DNA of 64,000 bases from Pseudomonas putida (GTDB taxonomy: Bacteria; Pseudomonadota; Gammaproteobacteria; Pseudomonadales; Pseudomonadaceae), in NCBI RefSeq assembly GCF_001941965.1, contig NZ_MKZO01000023.1:25254-89253 (forward strand), written 5' to 3'. Below are positions 50,588-59,912 of the stretch, piece by piece. The translations under genes and the position numbers were made by a program. A model generated the notes under the pieces. The model saw only the letters and a program-made list of their open reading frames with translations, ran no database searches and was not told the origin of the DNA. The number at the start of each line of letters is the position of its first letter. Position 1 is the stretch's first letter.

Positions 50588-51901
50588 TCAGGCGTCCGCC
50601 TCTGGCAGCGTCCCATCATCCAGCGAGCGCAGCCAAGTAAGCCTTTCTCCCAGCCTGCGCTCAACACCTCTGTCCGTTGGCTGATACCAGCCCGGCCGCG
50701 CCACGCCCTCGGGAAAGTAGCTTTGCCCAGCGGCATAGCCGTTGGGCTCGTCATGGGCATAGCGGTAGCCTTCGTGATACCCCATCTGCTGCATCAGCTT
50801 CGTCGGCGCATTGCGAAGATGGAGAGGCACAGGCAGGGAGCCGCTGTTCTTGACGAAGGCCTTCGCCTTGTTCCAGGCGGCATAGGCAGCGTTCGACTTG
50901 GGGGCGGCAGCAAGGTAGGTCGCCGCGTGGGCAATCGGTATTTCGCCTTCGGGGGAACCCAGCCTCTCATAAGCCAGCGCGGCATTGAGCGCCAGTTGCA
51001 GCGCCTGCGGGTCGGCATTGCCGATGTCTTCGCTGGCCACCACGATCATGCGGCGCGTCACCTGGCTGACGTCGCCGCTGCCGTCGAGGATGCGGGCCAG
51101 CCAGTACAGGGCCGCGTCGGGGTCGGAGCCCCGCAGCGACTTGTGGAAGGCGGAGAGCTGCCAGTAGAACTCGTCGCCGCCCTTGTCGAACCTGCGCAGT
51201 GATGGGCTGGTGGACAGTTTGGCAAACTCGCCATCGACCACGGCCTTGCCCGCGCCCGACGCAGCATTCGTCACCTGCTCAAGCAGATTGAGGAAGCGCC
51301 TGCCATCGCCATCGGCAAAGCCCTTGAGCAGATCCAGCGCGTCCGCGTCCAACGTGACGCCCTGGAGATGCGGCAGTGCGCGTTCGTAGAGCTGGTTCAG
51401 TTCGTCGCCGGACAGCGGTTCGAGGGTATAGACCTGCGCGCGTGAGAGCAGAGCGGAATTGACCGCCAGCCCCGGATGCTCGGTCGTTCCCCCCACCAGG
51501 GTCAGGAGCCCCGACTCGACATGGGGCAGTAGGGCATCCTGCTGCGCCTTGTTGAAGCGATGGATCTCATCGACGAAAAGCACCGTCGATCGACCATGGT
51601 TGCCCAGTTCTGCCTGGGCCTCGTCGATGGCTTGCCGGATGTCCTTCACCCCGGCAAGCACGGCCGAGATGGCGATGAATCGGCTGTCGGTCGCACTGGC
51701 GGCCAGGCGCCCCAGGGTGGTCTTGCCCACGCCTGGCGGCCCCCAGAGGATGAACGAGTGCAACTTGCCCGCCTCGAACGCGAGACGAAGCGGCTTGCCG
51801 GGGCCGAGCAAGTGCCGTTGCCCGACGAATTCATCCAGCGTCTTGGGCCGCAGGAGTTCGGCCAAGGGAGGCTTGGGCTTTGTCGTGAATAGATCGGTCA
51901 A
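50588..51901 (-). CDS. rarA: Replication-associated recombination protein RarA (MgsA), 437 aa
   Basis: AAA+ ATPase acting at stalled replication forks. It starts with TTG at 51901 (MTDLFTTKPKPPLAELLRP) behind GGGAGAGGA. Motifs: ILWGPPGVGKTTL (Walker A), TVLFVDEIHRFNKAQQDALL (Walker B), sensor region VGGTTEHPGL and the C-terminal tetramerisation domain with HLRNAPTKLMQQMGYHEGY. Length is close to the chromosomal protein, so it is a second, complete copy carried as cargo. It lies 51 bp behind the NADH dehydrogenase gene. Confidence 0.93.
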   Translation of the reverse strand: MTDLFTTKPKPPLAELLRPKTLDEFVGQRHLLGPGKPLRLAFEAGKLHSFILWGPPGVGKTTLGRLAASATDSRFIAISAVLAGVKDIRQAIDEAQAELGNHGRSTVLFVDEIHRFNKAQQDALLPHVESGLLTLVGGTTEHPGLAVNSALLSRAQVYTLEPLSGDELNQLYERALPHLQGVTLDADALDLLKGFADGDGRRFLNLLEQVTNAASGAGKAVVDGEFAKLSTSPSLRRFDKGGDEFYWQLSAFHKSLRGSDPDAALYWLARILDGSGDVSQVTRRMIVVASEDIGNADPQALQLALNAALAYERLGSPEGEIPIAHAATYLAAAPKSNAAYAAWNKAKAFVKNSGSLPVPLHLRNAPTKLMQQMGYHEGYRYAHDEPNGYAAGQSYFPEGVARPGWYQPTDRGVERRLGERLTWLRSLDDGTLPEADA

Positions 51902-51952
51902 GTTCCTCTCCCTGGTATTTCTGATAGTTGACGTTCCGATAAGGTGTGCACC

Positions 51953-53260
51953 TCAATCCAGAGAGCCGGATTTATCCAACGCCGTGGGCTCTTTGTCGCT
52001 AATCGCATGCATGATGATGCGAGAGCCGCGGTAGCCGATGCTATGGTTCCATACCCAGCTCAACGCGACGCTGAGACGATTTCGCGTACCGATCAGAAAG
52101 TAGATATGCGCGAGCTTCCAGATCCACCACGCAAAGGCTCCACGCAGCTTAACCCGCCCCATGTCAATTACGGCCAGGCTGCGGCCGATGGTGGCCAGGT
52201 TCCCCTGATGCCGGTATTTGAAAGGCCCGTCAGCGGGCTTGCCTTTCAAACGCCGTCCAATGAGGTTGGCGACGTACTTGCCTTGCTGTTTGGCGGCGGG
52301 GGCGATGCCCGGTACGGGCTTCCCATCAGCCATGGTGCACGAGGCGGTATCGCCGATGGCGAAGACCTCCGGGCGACCGGCCACCGTCAGGTCGGGACCA
52401 ACGACCACTCGACCCGCACGATCAGACGCAGCACCCAACCAGCGAGCCGCGGGAGACGCCTGGACGCCGGCGGCCCAAACGATGGTCTTGGCCGAAAGAG
52501 GCTTGCCGCCATACACCACGCCGTCGGCCGAGCATTCGGTGACCGGCGTACCCAGCACGACCTCGACCCCGAGCTTTTCGAGTGCCTGGCGCGTATAGGC
52601 CGAAAGATCCTCTGGAAAGACGGACAACAGACGCGGGCCCGCCTCGATCAGTACAACCCGGGACGTGCTCGGGTCGATCGAGCGGAAGTCACGCGCCAGC
52701 GTGTCTCGTGCAAGCTCGGCGATGGTCCCGGCCAATTCAACCCCGGTGGGACCACCACCGATGATGACGAACGTCTGCAGCGCGGCACGCTGCTGAGGAT
52801 CGCTCGTGCGCTCGGCCTCCTCGAAAGCCGCGAGGATTCGGCCTCGAATGGTCGTGGCATCTTCCAGCGTCTTCAACCCCGGCGCGAAAGCCCCCCATTC
52901 GTCGTGTCCGAAATAGGCATGGGTAGCACCTGTCGCGAGTACGAGCGTGTCGTAGGTTTGGCGCGAGCCATTGTTGAGAATGACCTGACGCGCGTCCTGG
53001 TCGATACCTTCCACTTCCGCCATCAAGGTGTTCACTTCCGGGCGATTTCGGAATAGATAGCGAATAGGCCAGGCGATCTCGGATGTCGAGAGAGATGCCC
53101 CTGCGACCTGGTAAAGCAGCGGCTGGAACAGGTGATGATTGCGCCGGTCGATGATCGTCACATCGACCTCGGCACCAGCAAGCTGGTTGGCAACCTCGAT
53201 CCCGCCGAAGCCCGCTCCGATAATGACGACGTGATGTCGGTTTTTGGAGGTCTTTGTCAT
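51953..53260 (-). CDS. Type II NADH:quinone oxidoreductase-like flavoprotein, 435 aa
   Basis: FAD- and NAD(P)H-binding enzyme. VVIIGAGFGGIEVANQL (FAD Rossmann motif), TFVIIGGGPTGVELAGTIAE (NADH motif) and EVFAIGDTAS (second FAD motif) are in the right order. The C-terminal WWIWKLAHIYFLIGTRNRLSV is the amphipathic membrane-binding part of NDH-2 enzymes. It would oxidise NADH without proton pumping, which could recycle the NADH made by formaldehyde oxidation. It is 18 bp after fghA. Confidence 0.9.
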   Translation of the reverse strand: MTKTSKNRHHVVIIGAGFGGIEVANQLAGAEVDVTIIDRRNHHLFQPLLYQVAGASLSTSEIAWPIRYLFRNRPEVNTLMAEVEGIDQDARQVILNNGSRQTYDTLVLATGATHAYFGHDEWGAFAPGLKTLEDATTIRGRILAAFEEAERTSDPQQRAALQTFVIIGGGPTGVELAGTIAELARDTLARDFRSIDPSTSRVVLIEAGPRLLSVFPEDLSAYTRQALEKLGVEVVLGTPVTECSADGVVYGGKPLSAKTIVWAAGVQASPAARWLGAASDRAGRVVVGPDLTVAGRPEVFAIGDTASCTMADGKPVPGIAPAAKQQGKYVANLIGRRLKGKPADGPFKYRHQGNLATIGRSLAVIDMGRVKLRGAFAWWIWKLAHIYFLIGTRNRLSVALSWVWNHSIGYRGSRIIMHAISDKEPTALDKSGSLD

Positions 53261-53278
53261 GACCTGATCTCCTCTCTC

Positions 53279-54109
53279 TCAGCGTTTCAGCGCCGATGCG
53301 TGGTGTGCCATATGCTCGCCAATGAAACTGGCAATGAAGTAGTAGCTGTGGTCGTAGCCTGGGCGCAGATTCAACGTGAGCGGGTGCCCCGTCTCGTCGC
53401 AGGCCTTGCGCAGCAGATCGGGCTGAAGCTGACTCTCCAGGAACTCGTCGCCCAAACCCTGATCCACCAGCAGCGGCAGACGCTCCTGCACGGTGCGAAT
53501 CAGCTCCACGGTGTCGTACTGCTTCCACGCCTCCCGGTCGCTGCCCAGGTACGCCTCGAAGGCCTTGTGTCCCCAGGGAACCTGGGTGGGCGCGACGATG
53601 GGCGAGAAGGCCGAGACGCTTCGATAACGGCCCGGGTTGCGCAGGGCGATGACCAGAGCACCGTGTCCCCCCATGGAATGGCCGCTGATGCTCCGCTCCG
53701 CTGTCACGGGAAAGTGGGCCTCGATCAGCGCCGGTAGTTCCTGCACCACGTAGTCATACATCCGATGATTCGCAGCCCAGGGTTCCTGCGTGGCGTTGAC
53801 GTAGAAACCTGCCCCCTGTCCGAGGTCATAGGCGGGATCGTCGGCAACGCCTTCGCCGCGAGCGCTGCTATCGGGCGCGACGACGGCAATGCCATGTTCG
53901 GCTGCGTAGCGCTGGACGGCGGACTTGGTGATGAAGTTCTGCTCGGTGCAGGTGAGGCCTGAAAGCCAGTACAGCACCGGCACCTTGCCGTGCTGTGCCT
54001 GCGGAGGCAGATAGACGCCGACTTTCATCGTGCAACCGAGCGTCGTGGATTCATGCTGATAAACGTCCTGCCAACCATCAAAGCTGGCGTGATGTTCGAT
54101 GCGTTCCAT
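53279..54109 (-). CDS. fghA: S-formylglutathione hydrolase, 276 aa
   Basis: Hydrolyses S-formylglutathione to formate and glutathione, the second step of formaldehyde detoxification. An esterase D-type alpha/beta hydrolase: YWLSGLTCTEQNFITKS near the front, the nucleophile in SISGHSMGGHGAL, a catalytic Asp in VDQGLGDEFL and His in PGYDHSYYFI. Full length. The matching dehydrogenase is at 56127, about 2 kb upstream in the same orientation. Confidence 0.95.
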   Translation of the reverse strand: MERIEHHASFDGWQDVYQHESTTLGCTMKVGVYLPPQAQHGKVPVLYWLSGLTCTEQNFITKSAVQRYAAEHGIAVVAPDSSARGEGVADDPAYDLGQGAGFYVNATQEPWAANHRMYDYVVQELPALIEAHFPVTAERSISGHSMGGHGALVIALRNPGRYRSVSAFSPIVAPTQVPWGHKAFEAYLGSDREAWKQYDTVELIRTVQERLPLLVDQGLGDEFLESQLQPDLLRKACDETGHPLTLNLRPGYDHSYYFIASFIGEHMAHHASALKR

Positions 54110-54167
54110 GGTGTTCTCCTATGTTCAAAGGAACGGCGCAGCTCTCGCGCGCCAGGACGGCAGCTCG

Positions 54168-55502
54168 TCAGGAAGATTTCTCTTCCGCTGCCGTGTCGCC
54201 GTGGGCGTGTCTGATCCTGCGCACGATCCACCAGATCGTCAGCATCACCGCAGGCACCAGAACCGCCATCACCGGCGCCACGCTGTCGTGAACCATCGGA
54301 ATGCCCTTGAGCAAATAGCCGAGAAGACTCACGACGTAATAAGAAATTGCCGCGACCGACAGGCCTTCGACGGTTTGCTGAAGGCGCAATTGCATCTTGG
54401 CCCGGTTGTTCATCGACGCAAGCAGATCGCGGTTCTGGCGTTCAAGCTCGACGTCGATCCAGGAACGCAGCAACGCGATGGCCCGGGTCAGCTTGTCGGA
54501 GAGCTTGGTCTGGCGCTCCTTTACGGATTGGCATGTCCGCATGGCGGGAGCGATGCGACGCTGCAGGAAATCCGCCCAGGTGCAGTACCCGGATACGGCC
54601 TCTTCCGAAAGCGCTGCCAGCCTTTCCTCGACGATCTCGTAGTAGGCACGGCTGGCGCCGAAGCGATAGAGATTCGCCGCAACGCCAGCTTCCAGCTCGG
54701 CAGCCAGGCCGGTCAATTCGGACAGCAGCACGTCGCTGTCGCGCCGTTCCACCAAGCTCGTACACATCTCGTCGGTGATCGCCGCAAGGCGCGACTCCAT
54801 GCGTCGCAGTTCCGACGTCATCGATCGTGTCAACGGCAGGGACAGCAACGCCAAGGTGCGGTAAGTCTCGATCTCCAGCAGACGTTGAGCCAGCGCACCC
54901 GCCCGCGCCGGGGTCAAATCGCGGGCCAGGACGAGGATCTGCGTCAGGCCATCCTCATCCTGTCGAAAGTCGGTCAGGATGGCGGCAGAGCCGTTCTCCA
55001 CCAGCGAGTAGCACAGGCTGGCAGGATCGAAGCGATCGACCTCCTTCTCCGTTTCCGGCGTCCACGGAAGAAGTCTCAAACGGATGCCGGATACGACCGG
55101 GCCGGGAGGAACAAATCCATGCTTGAACGGATTTTCGCCGCACGGCTCTCCCGTCTCGGAATCCAGCGAAGCGCACCAGAGATACGTCGAGAACTCGGTG
55201 TGCTTTTCGCAGTGCAGGTCTCCTTCATCCCATGTCACGCCGTGGAGCGGCGTAGTATGGTCGGGTTCGGCAACGCCGAAGCGATGAGACAACTCGCTCA
55301 TCGCCATCTGATCCCTGGCCTGGTCGCCTTCGGTCATGAAAGCGAGCTGCAATATGCCGCGGGGGGCCTGAATCAAGAGATGCGGGCGCGCGTGCACTTC
55401 ACCCACGGCGGCAGCACGATCGGTATAGGCCGGCATGCCGTACACGGTGGCGGTCGGGGTGGGTTGTACGGTCGTCGTATTGATGTTGGCCGGCTCTTTC
55501 AT
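54168..55502 (-). CDS. DUF3422 family membrane protein, 444 aa
   Basis: ATG 55502 begins MKEPANINTTT with a GAGG-like site upstream; a longer frame lacks support. The family core is visible: AVGEVHARPHLLIQAPRG, HGVTWDEGDLHCEKHTEFSTY, and a long helical middle. Two membrane segments lie near the C-terminus (about residues 385-440, ISYYVVSLLGYLLKGI and VLVPAVMLTIWWIV). Known only as DUF3422. Its recurrent company with formaldehyde genes suggests a stress role, unproven. Confidence 0.9.
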   Translation of the reverse strand: MKEPANINTTTVQPTPTATVYGMPAYTDRAAAVGEVHARPHLLIQAPRGILQLAFMTEGDQARDQMAMSELSHRFGVAEPDHTTPLHGVTWDEGDLHCEKHTEFSTYLWCASLDSETGEPCGENPFKHGFVPPGPVVSGIRLRLLPWTPETEKEVDRFDPASLCYSLVENGSAAILTDFRQDEDGLTQILVLARDLTPARAGALAQRLLEIETYRTLALLSLPLTRSMTSELRRMESRLAAITDEMCTSLVERRDSDVLLSELTGLAAELEAGVAANLYRFGASRAYYEIVEERLAALSEEAVSGYCTWADFLQRRIAPAMRTCQSVKERQTKLSDKLTRAIALLRSWIDVELERQNRDLLASMNNRAKMQLRLQQTVEGLSVAAISYYVVSLLGYLLKGIPMVHDSVAPVMAVLVPAVMLTIWWIVRRIRHAHGDTAAEEKSS

Positions 55503-55548
55503 AACGACCTCATTTCTTCTTGGTTGAAAAACACGCTTCAAAGCAAAT

Positions 55549-55583
55549 GCCCGCAGCCATGCGTTTCGCACATGGCTGCGGGC
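55549..55583 (-). terminator. Hairpin terminator after the VOC gene
   Basis: A 13-bp perfect stem, GCCCGCAGCCATG (55549-55561) with CATGGCTGCGGGC (55571-55583). On the - strand it is followed by ATTTGCTTTG. It would end the frmR-adhC-VOC operon. Confidence 0.7.
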
Positions 55584-55605
55584 CGATCTTCATGAGCGGG
55601 CACCG

Positions 55606-55642
55606 CTCTACACGGTCCGTCTAATAGGCTCGCCGTGTAGAG
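55606..55642. promoter_or_regulatory. Perfect 10-bp inverted repeat, possible operator
   Basis: CTCTACACGG (55606-55615) and CCGTGTAGAG (55633-55642), separated by 17 bp containing GTCTAATAG. It lies between the VOC gene and the DUF3422 start at 55502. It could be an operator for the DUF3422-fghA operon or a second hairpin. Confidence 0.4.
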
Positions 55643-55684
55643 GCTTGTGCTGGCCCTTTCAGAACGCCCTCAGCTTCCTAGCTT

Positions 55685-56083
55685 TCAGACGAAGGTGTAC
55701 GAGCAAACCTTGTTGCCCGCCGGATCACGCAGGTAGGCCGCATAGGCACCCGGCAGGTGGCCACGCGGGCCAGGCTGGCCCTCGTCGGTGCCGCCTGCGG
55801 CAAGGCCGGCGGCGTGGAAGGCATCCACTTCGGCGGGAGTGGCGGCCGCAAAGCCGACCGTCACGCCGTTGCTGGAAGGCGCTTCACCATTGCCCGGACG
55901 GGCGATGATGAAAGCCGGCTTTTCGCGACCGAAAAGCACCCATCCGTTGCCGAAAGGACCGAGGTTCTTGATGCCGAGAGCACCCAGAGCGGCGTCATAG
56001 AACGCGGCCGACTTCTGGACGTCGGCGGCGCCGATGAAGACGTGCGAGAAGATGCCGTCGCCGGAAATGACAGGATTGGACAT
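55685..56083 (-). CDS. VOC (glyoxalase/dioxygenase) superfamily protein, 132 aa
   Basis: A single vicinal-oxygen-chelate domain: SHVFIGAADVQKSAAFYDAAL at the start, a central KPAFIIARPGNGEAPSSNG, and a C-terminal AYLRDPAGNKVCSY. Such proteins include glyoxalases and electrophile- or antibiotic-binding proteins. It is 43 bp after the formaldehyde dehydrogenase gene, so it may handle related reactive carbonyls. Substrate unknown. Confidence 0.88.
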   Translation of the reverse strand: MSNPVISGDGIFSHVFIGAADVQKSAAFYDAALGALGIKNLGPFGNGWVLFGREKPAFIIARPGNGEAPSSNGVTVGFAAATPAEVDAFHAAGLAAGGTDEGQPGPRGHLPGAYAAYLRDPAGNKVCSYTFV

Positions 56084-56126
56084 GGTTAATTTCCTTGGTG
56101 GTTGGTGTTGAATGGATAGTGAGTGA

Positions 56127-57260
<1,134 letters not shown>

Positions 57261-57295
57261 CTAAATTTGCCCTCACCGAGGGCACCCTGGTGCCT

Positions 57296-57571
57296 CTATC
57301 GCAGATAGGAGCGGACGATAGAGATGGTCTCGTCAATGGACTTGTTCTGCGAATCGCTCCTGATTTCGCTACTGGGAAATTCTTCCCGCAGATAGCTCTC
57401 CAGAACGGTTGCCATCAATCCGTTGACTGCCCCACGAACGGCCGCAAGCTGCTGAAGAATTGCAGGGCATTCCGCACCTGCATCAAGCGTTTGCTCAAGA
57501 GTCGCTACCTGACCTTTGATGCGCCGGATGCGCGTCAGTGCTTGCTTCTTTTCTTCCGGACTGTGTGGCAT
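57296..57571 (-). CDS. frmR: FrmR-type formaldehyde-responsive repressor, 91 aa
   Basis: A CsoR/RcnR-family all-helical repressor. ATG 57571 gives MPHSPEEKKQALTRIRRIKG. Pro2 and Cys35 (in GAECPAIL), the residues that formaldehyde crosslinks in E. coli FrmR, are both present. Position 60, His in E. coli FrmR, is Tyr here (VLESYLREEF). An operator matching the family lies 40 bp upstream. It should repress frmR-adhC-VOC until formaldehyde is present. Confidence 0.93.
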   Translation of the reverse strand: MPHSPEEKKQALTRIRRIKGQVATLEQTLDAGAECPAILQQLAAVRGAVNGLMATVLESYLREEFPSSEIRSDSQNKSIDETISIVRSYLR

Positions 57572-57602
57572 CGAACACCTCTCTACTTGGGTACACCGCC
57601 GC

Positions 57603-57631
57603 ATTATACAATACTCCCCCATAGTATATGC
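57603..57631 (-). promoter_or_regulatory. frmR promoter with FrmR/RcnR-type operator
   Basis: ATACT-CCCCCAT-AGTAT (57611-57627) is an inverted repeat flanking a C/G tract, the known type of RcnR/FrmR operator. On the - strand it overlaps the spacer of a promoter with a perfect TATAAT (57608-57603) and a weak -35. Repressor binding there would block RNA polymerase. Confidence 0.8.
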
Positions 57632-57853
57632 GGCCGAACTTTGCCACAAATTCTGTGCTCTTCGAGCACTCTTACAGGCTAGTACAGGTTTGTTCCCAAG
57701 AAGCGCAAAACATTCAAATCAATGAATATTTCTTGCATGTATCGACAGCATCGGGGCAAGTTCAAAACTGGTCAAACTGGAAAAATCTATGCGCAGATAG
57801 ATATGACCTATCTAAGCCGACTCATCGAGTTGAAGCTATCAAGATGAGACCGG

Positions 57854-58744
57854 CTAGGCGACCTGATGACCCGAGTGTCGAGCTTTCCGCAGTGCAGGCA
57901 ACATCTGTCCGTCCCAGTCACGATCGACCGCAACCTGGGCCTGTTCTTGGTTTCGTTCGAGTGCTTCAACGTCAAGATCACCGATCGCCCATGTCTGCGT
58001 GCCGCAAGTAGTCGCGAGAATGCCATCCTCGGGGAATCCACGATCCATGGGTGCATAGATCGTGGCCTCGCCAGTGTTCGTGTCCAGCGCCGGACTCCAG
58101 TCAGCAGCTCCGGTCGTCACGGCCTGTGCGACGAACATCCGGTTCTCCAGTGCCCGCGCCATGCAGCCCACACGAACCCGGGTTGCACCTGCCCTCGTGT
58201 CCGTACAGCTCGGGACCAACAGCAGGCGTGCACCCGCCTCTCGCTGGGCTCGCACGGGCAATGGAAACTCACTGTCGTAGCAGACAGCGATGCCGGCACG
58301 CACGCCATTCAGGTCGAACACTTTGAGTTCGTCGCCCCCCTCGATGACGCCAGTGTCTTTCTCGAACCCCGTCAACTGCAATTTGTCCTGGTAGTCACGC
58401 GTGCCGTCCGGCGCAAACCACCACGCCCGGTTGCGATAGCGATCCGGTCCAACCCGGGTCAAGAACGTACCGGCCTGAATGGTCATGCGCAGCTCGCGCG
58501 CCAGGTCGGTGTACAGGGCCAGCCACGCAGGCTGCAAGGCCTGCAGCGCGGCCAGCGAGGCGTTGAAATCCTGGCGGATGCCAGGCTCGAACATCGCAGC
58601 CAGTTCGAGGGACAGATATTCTGGCAACACGGCCAGTTCCGCTCCGGCACGGCTCGCCTCCTCCAGAACCCGCCGCTGCCGCGCTGCGAATGCCTCGAAG
58701 CCCGTGGGCTGACCCACTGCGTATTTCGCAACTGCTACTTTCAT
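57854..58744 (-). CDS. Carbon-nitrogen hydrolase (nitrilase superfamily), 296 aa
   Basis: ATG 58744 overlaps the stop of the GNAT gene (ATGA), which decides the start. The Glu-Lys-Cys triad is visible: VLPEYLSLELA, RDYQDKLQLTGFE and GIAVCYDSEFP. It hydrolyses an amide or nitrile, substrate unknown. Third gene of the SnoaL-GNAT-nitrilase operon. A 282-bp gap separates its end from the frmR start; the first part of that gap (57632-57853) shows no gene. Confidence 0.92.
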   Translation of the reverse strand: MKVAVAKYAVGQPTGFEAFAARQRRVLEEASRAGAELAVLPEYLSLELAAMFEPGIRQDFNASLAALQALQPAWLALYTDLARELRMTIQAGTFLTRVGPDRYRNRAWWFAPDGTRDYQDKLQLTGFEKDTGVIEGGDELKVFDLNGVRAGIAVCYDSEFPLPVRAQREAGARLLLVPSCTDTRAGATRVRVGCMARALENRMFVAQAVTTGAADWSPALDTNTGEATIYAPMDRGFPEDGILATTCGTQTWAIGDLDVEALERNQEQAQVAVDRDWDGQMLPALRKARHSGHQVA

Positions 58745-59349
58745 TTCGCGTTCTCCAGGGAGCGCAGCCACATCGTGAGCGTCTGCTCGGTTTCGCTCGG
58801 CTCACCCACCTGTTTCCAGGGCAGCGTAACCTTCATGTCCGACTGCCGCACGTAGCCACGACGGATCCAGAAGGGATCATTACTGCGGTAGTTGGAAGGA
58901 CGCCGGGGATCGTCGTCTGCTCGATCCACCGACGCGAACGATGTCCACTGCATGCCGCCCAACGAACGGGCATGCGCTTCGCGTTCGTCAAAGAAGCGAT
59001 GGCCCAGGCCAAGGCCCCGGAAGGCCGGGAGCAGGACTGATTCGCCGCAGTAAAACACTGCCTCCATCGGGATTCCTCGATCGGCGAACGGCACCTGGAA
59101 GGCCGGCTCCGCATCGCCGAGCGGCAATCCCGTGGACGCACCCACGACCACGTCATCAGCGAGCGCGAGTACCAGCAGGCTGTCTGCCGAACGGGCGTAC
59201 ATAGCGAGGTAGTGCTTCTCGTATTCGGTGTCGCCCTCGTACAGGTAAGGAAAGCTGCGGAAGACGCTCGCCCGCAGGCCTGCCACGGCATCGAACCATT
59301 CGGCAATGTCCGGACCACGATGAACCAGCACCTGCACGTCGCTGGTCAT
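58741..59349 (-). CDS. GNAT family N-acetyltransferase, 202 aa
   Basis: ATG 59349 (MTSDVQVLVHRG) starts right at the stop of the SnoaL-like gene, and ATG is preferred over the long upstream frame. The acetyl-CoA-binding motif is LPAFRGLGLGHRFFDERE. The C-terminal part has FWIRRGYVRQSDMKVTLPWKQ. Substrate unknown. Tight coupling with the nitrilase gene (4-bp overlap) suggests both act on the same small molecule. Confidence 0.9.
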   Translation of the reverse strand: MTSDVQVLVHRGPDIAEWFDAVAGLRASVFRSFPYLYEGDTEYEKHYLAMYARSADSLLVLALADDVVVGASTGLPLGDAEPAFQVPFADRGIPMEAVFYCGESVLLPAFRGLGLGHRFFDEREAHARSLGGMQWTSFASVDRADDDPRRPSNYRSNDPFWIRRGYVRQSDMKVTLPWKQVGEPSETEQTLTMWLRSLENAK

Positions 59350-59350
59350 T

Positions 59351-59758
59351 TCAGGCGTCCCCTCCAACCTGTGCGATCCAGTCGCCGAGGTTGTAGTAGT
59401 TGGTGACACGAGCGATCTTGCCATCGCGGATCTCGAAGAACGCGCCGCCCGGCAGCACGTAGCGCTGGCCCTGGGCTTCCGGCAGCCCGTCGTCCGTGAC
59501 CTTGTATTCGCCATGCACCACGTACTCCGCGCCTGCACACAGGCCGTCGGCGCTGACCATCACCACGATCCCGCGCAGTTGCTCGCCATAGCAGCGGTCC
59601 ATGCGCTGCAGGAAGGCGCGGAAGGCTTCGCGACCGACCTCACGAGCGCCCTGGTTCAAGTCGTGCGCGACGTCATCGGTCAACATTGACAGCATGGCCT
59701 CGCGGTCACCGCGGTTGAAGGCGTCGTAGTAGGCAGTGATGAGAGTCGCAGCGTTCAT
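59351..59758 (-). CDS. SnoaL/NTF2-like (ketosteroid isomerase-related) protein, 135 aa
   Basis: NTF2-fold start TLITAYYDAFNRGDREAMLSM, then DVAHDLNQG and the C-terminal FFEIRDGKIARVTNYYNLGDW. These small cone-shaped proteins bind or isomerise small molecules. First gene of the operon with the GNAT and nitrilase genes (spacing 1 bp). It is divergent from the LysR gene at 59913, which probably controls it. Confidence 0.9.
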   Translation of the reverse strand: MNAATLITAYYDAFNRGDREAMLSMLTDDVAHDLNQGAREVGREAFRAFLQRMDRCYGEQLRGIVVMVSADGLCAGAEYVVHGEYKVTDDGLPEAQGQRYVLPGGAFFEIRDGKIARVTNYYNLGDWIAQVGGDA

Positions 59759-59829
59759 TCGCGTTCCTTATTGGGTTGTTCGGAGCGGAGCATTCCGGGG
59801 TGTTGTCAGTCTGGGCAACCGCGCCTCCC

Positions 59830-59880
59830 TTGTATATGGAATTGTTGCGATTTTATAATTCCACAATCTGGAACAATCAA
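59830..59880. promoter_or_regulatory. Divergent control region between the SnoaL operon and lysR
   Basis: GGAATT (59838-59843) and AATTCC (59857-59862) form an interrupted inverted repeat of the LysR-box kind; ATTGTT and AACAAT form a wider one. For lysR, TTGTAT (59830-59835) and TATAAT (59854-59859) are 18 bp apart, a plausible promoter. LysR binding here would control both directions. Confidence 0.55.
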
Positions 59881-59912
59881 CGAGCAGCGAAATCGGCCAT
59901 AAGGCGTGCGTC

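Noticed and set aside
55549..55642. The two inverted repeats here as ends of an insertion sequence
   Set aside because: Each is self-complementary within itself, no transposase lies between them and there is no target duplication; terminator and operator explain them better.
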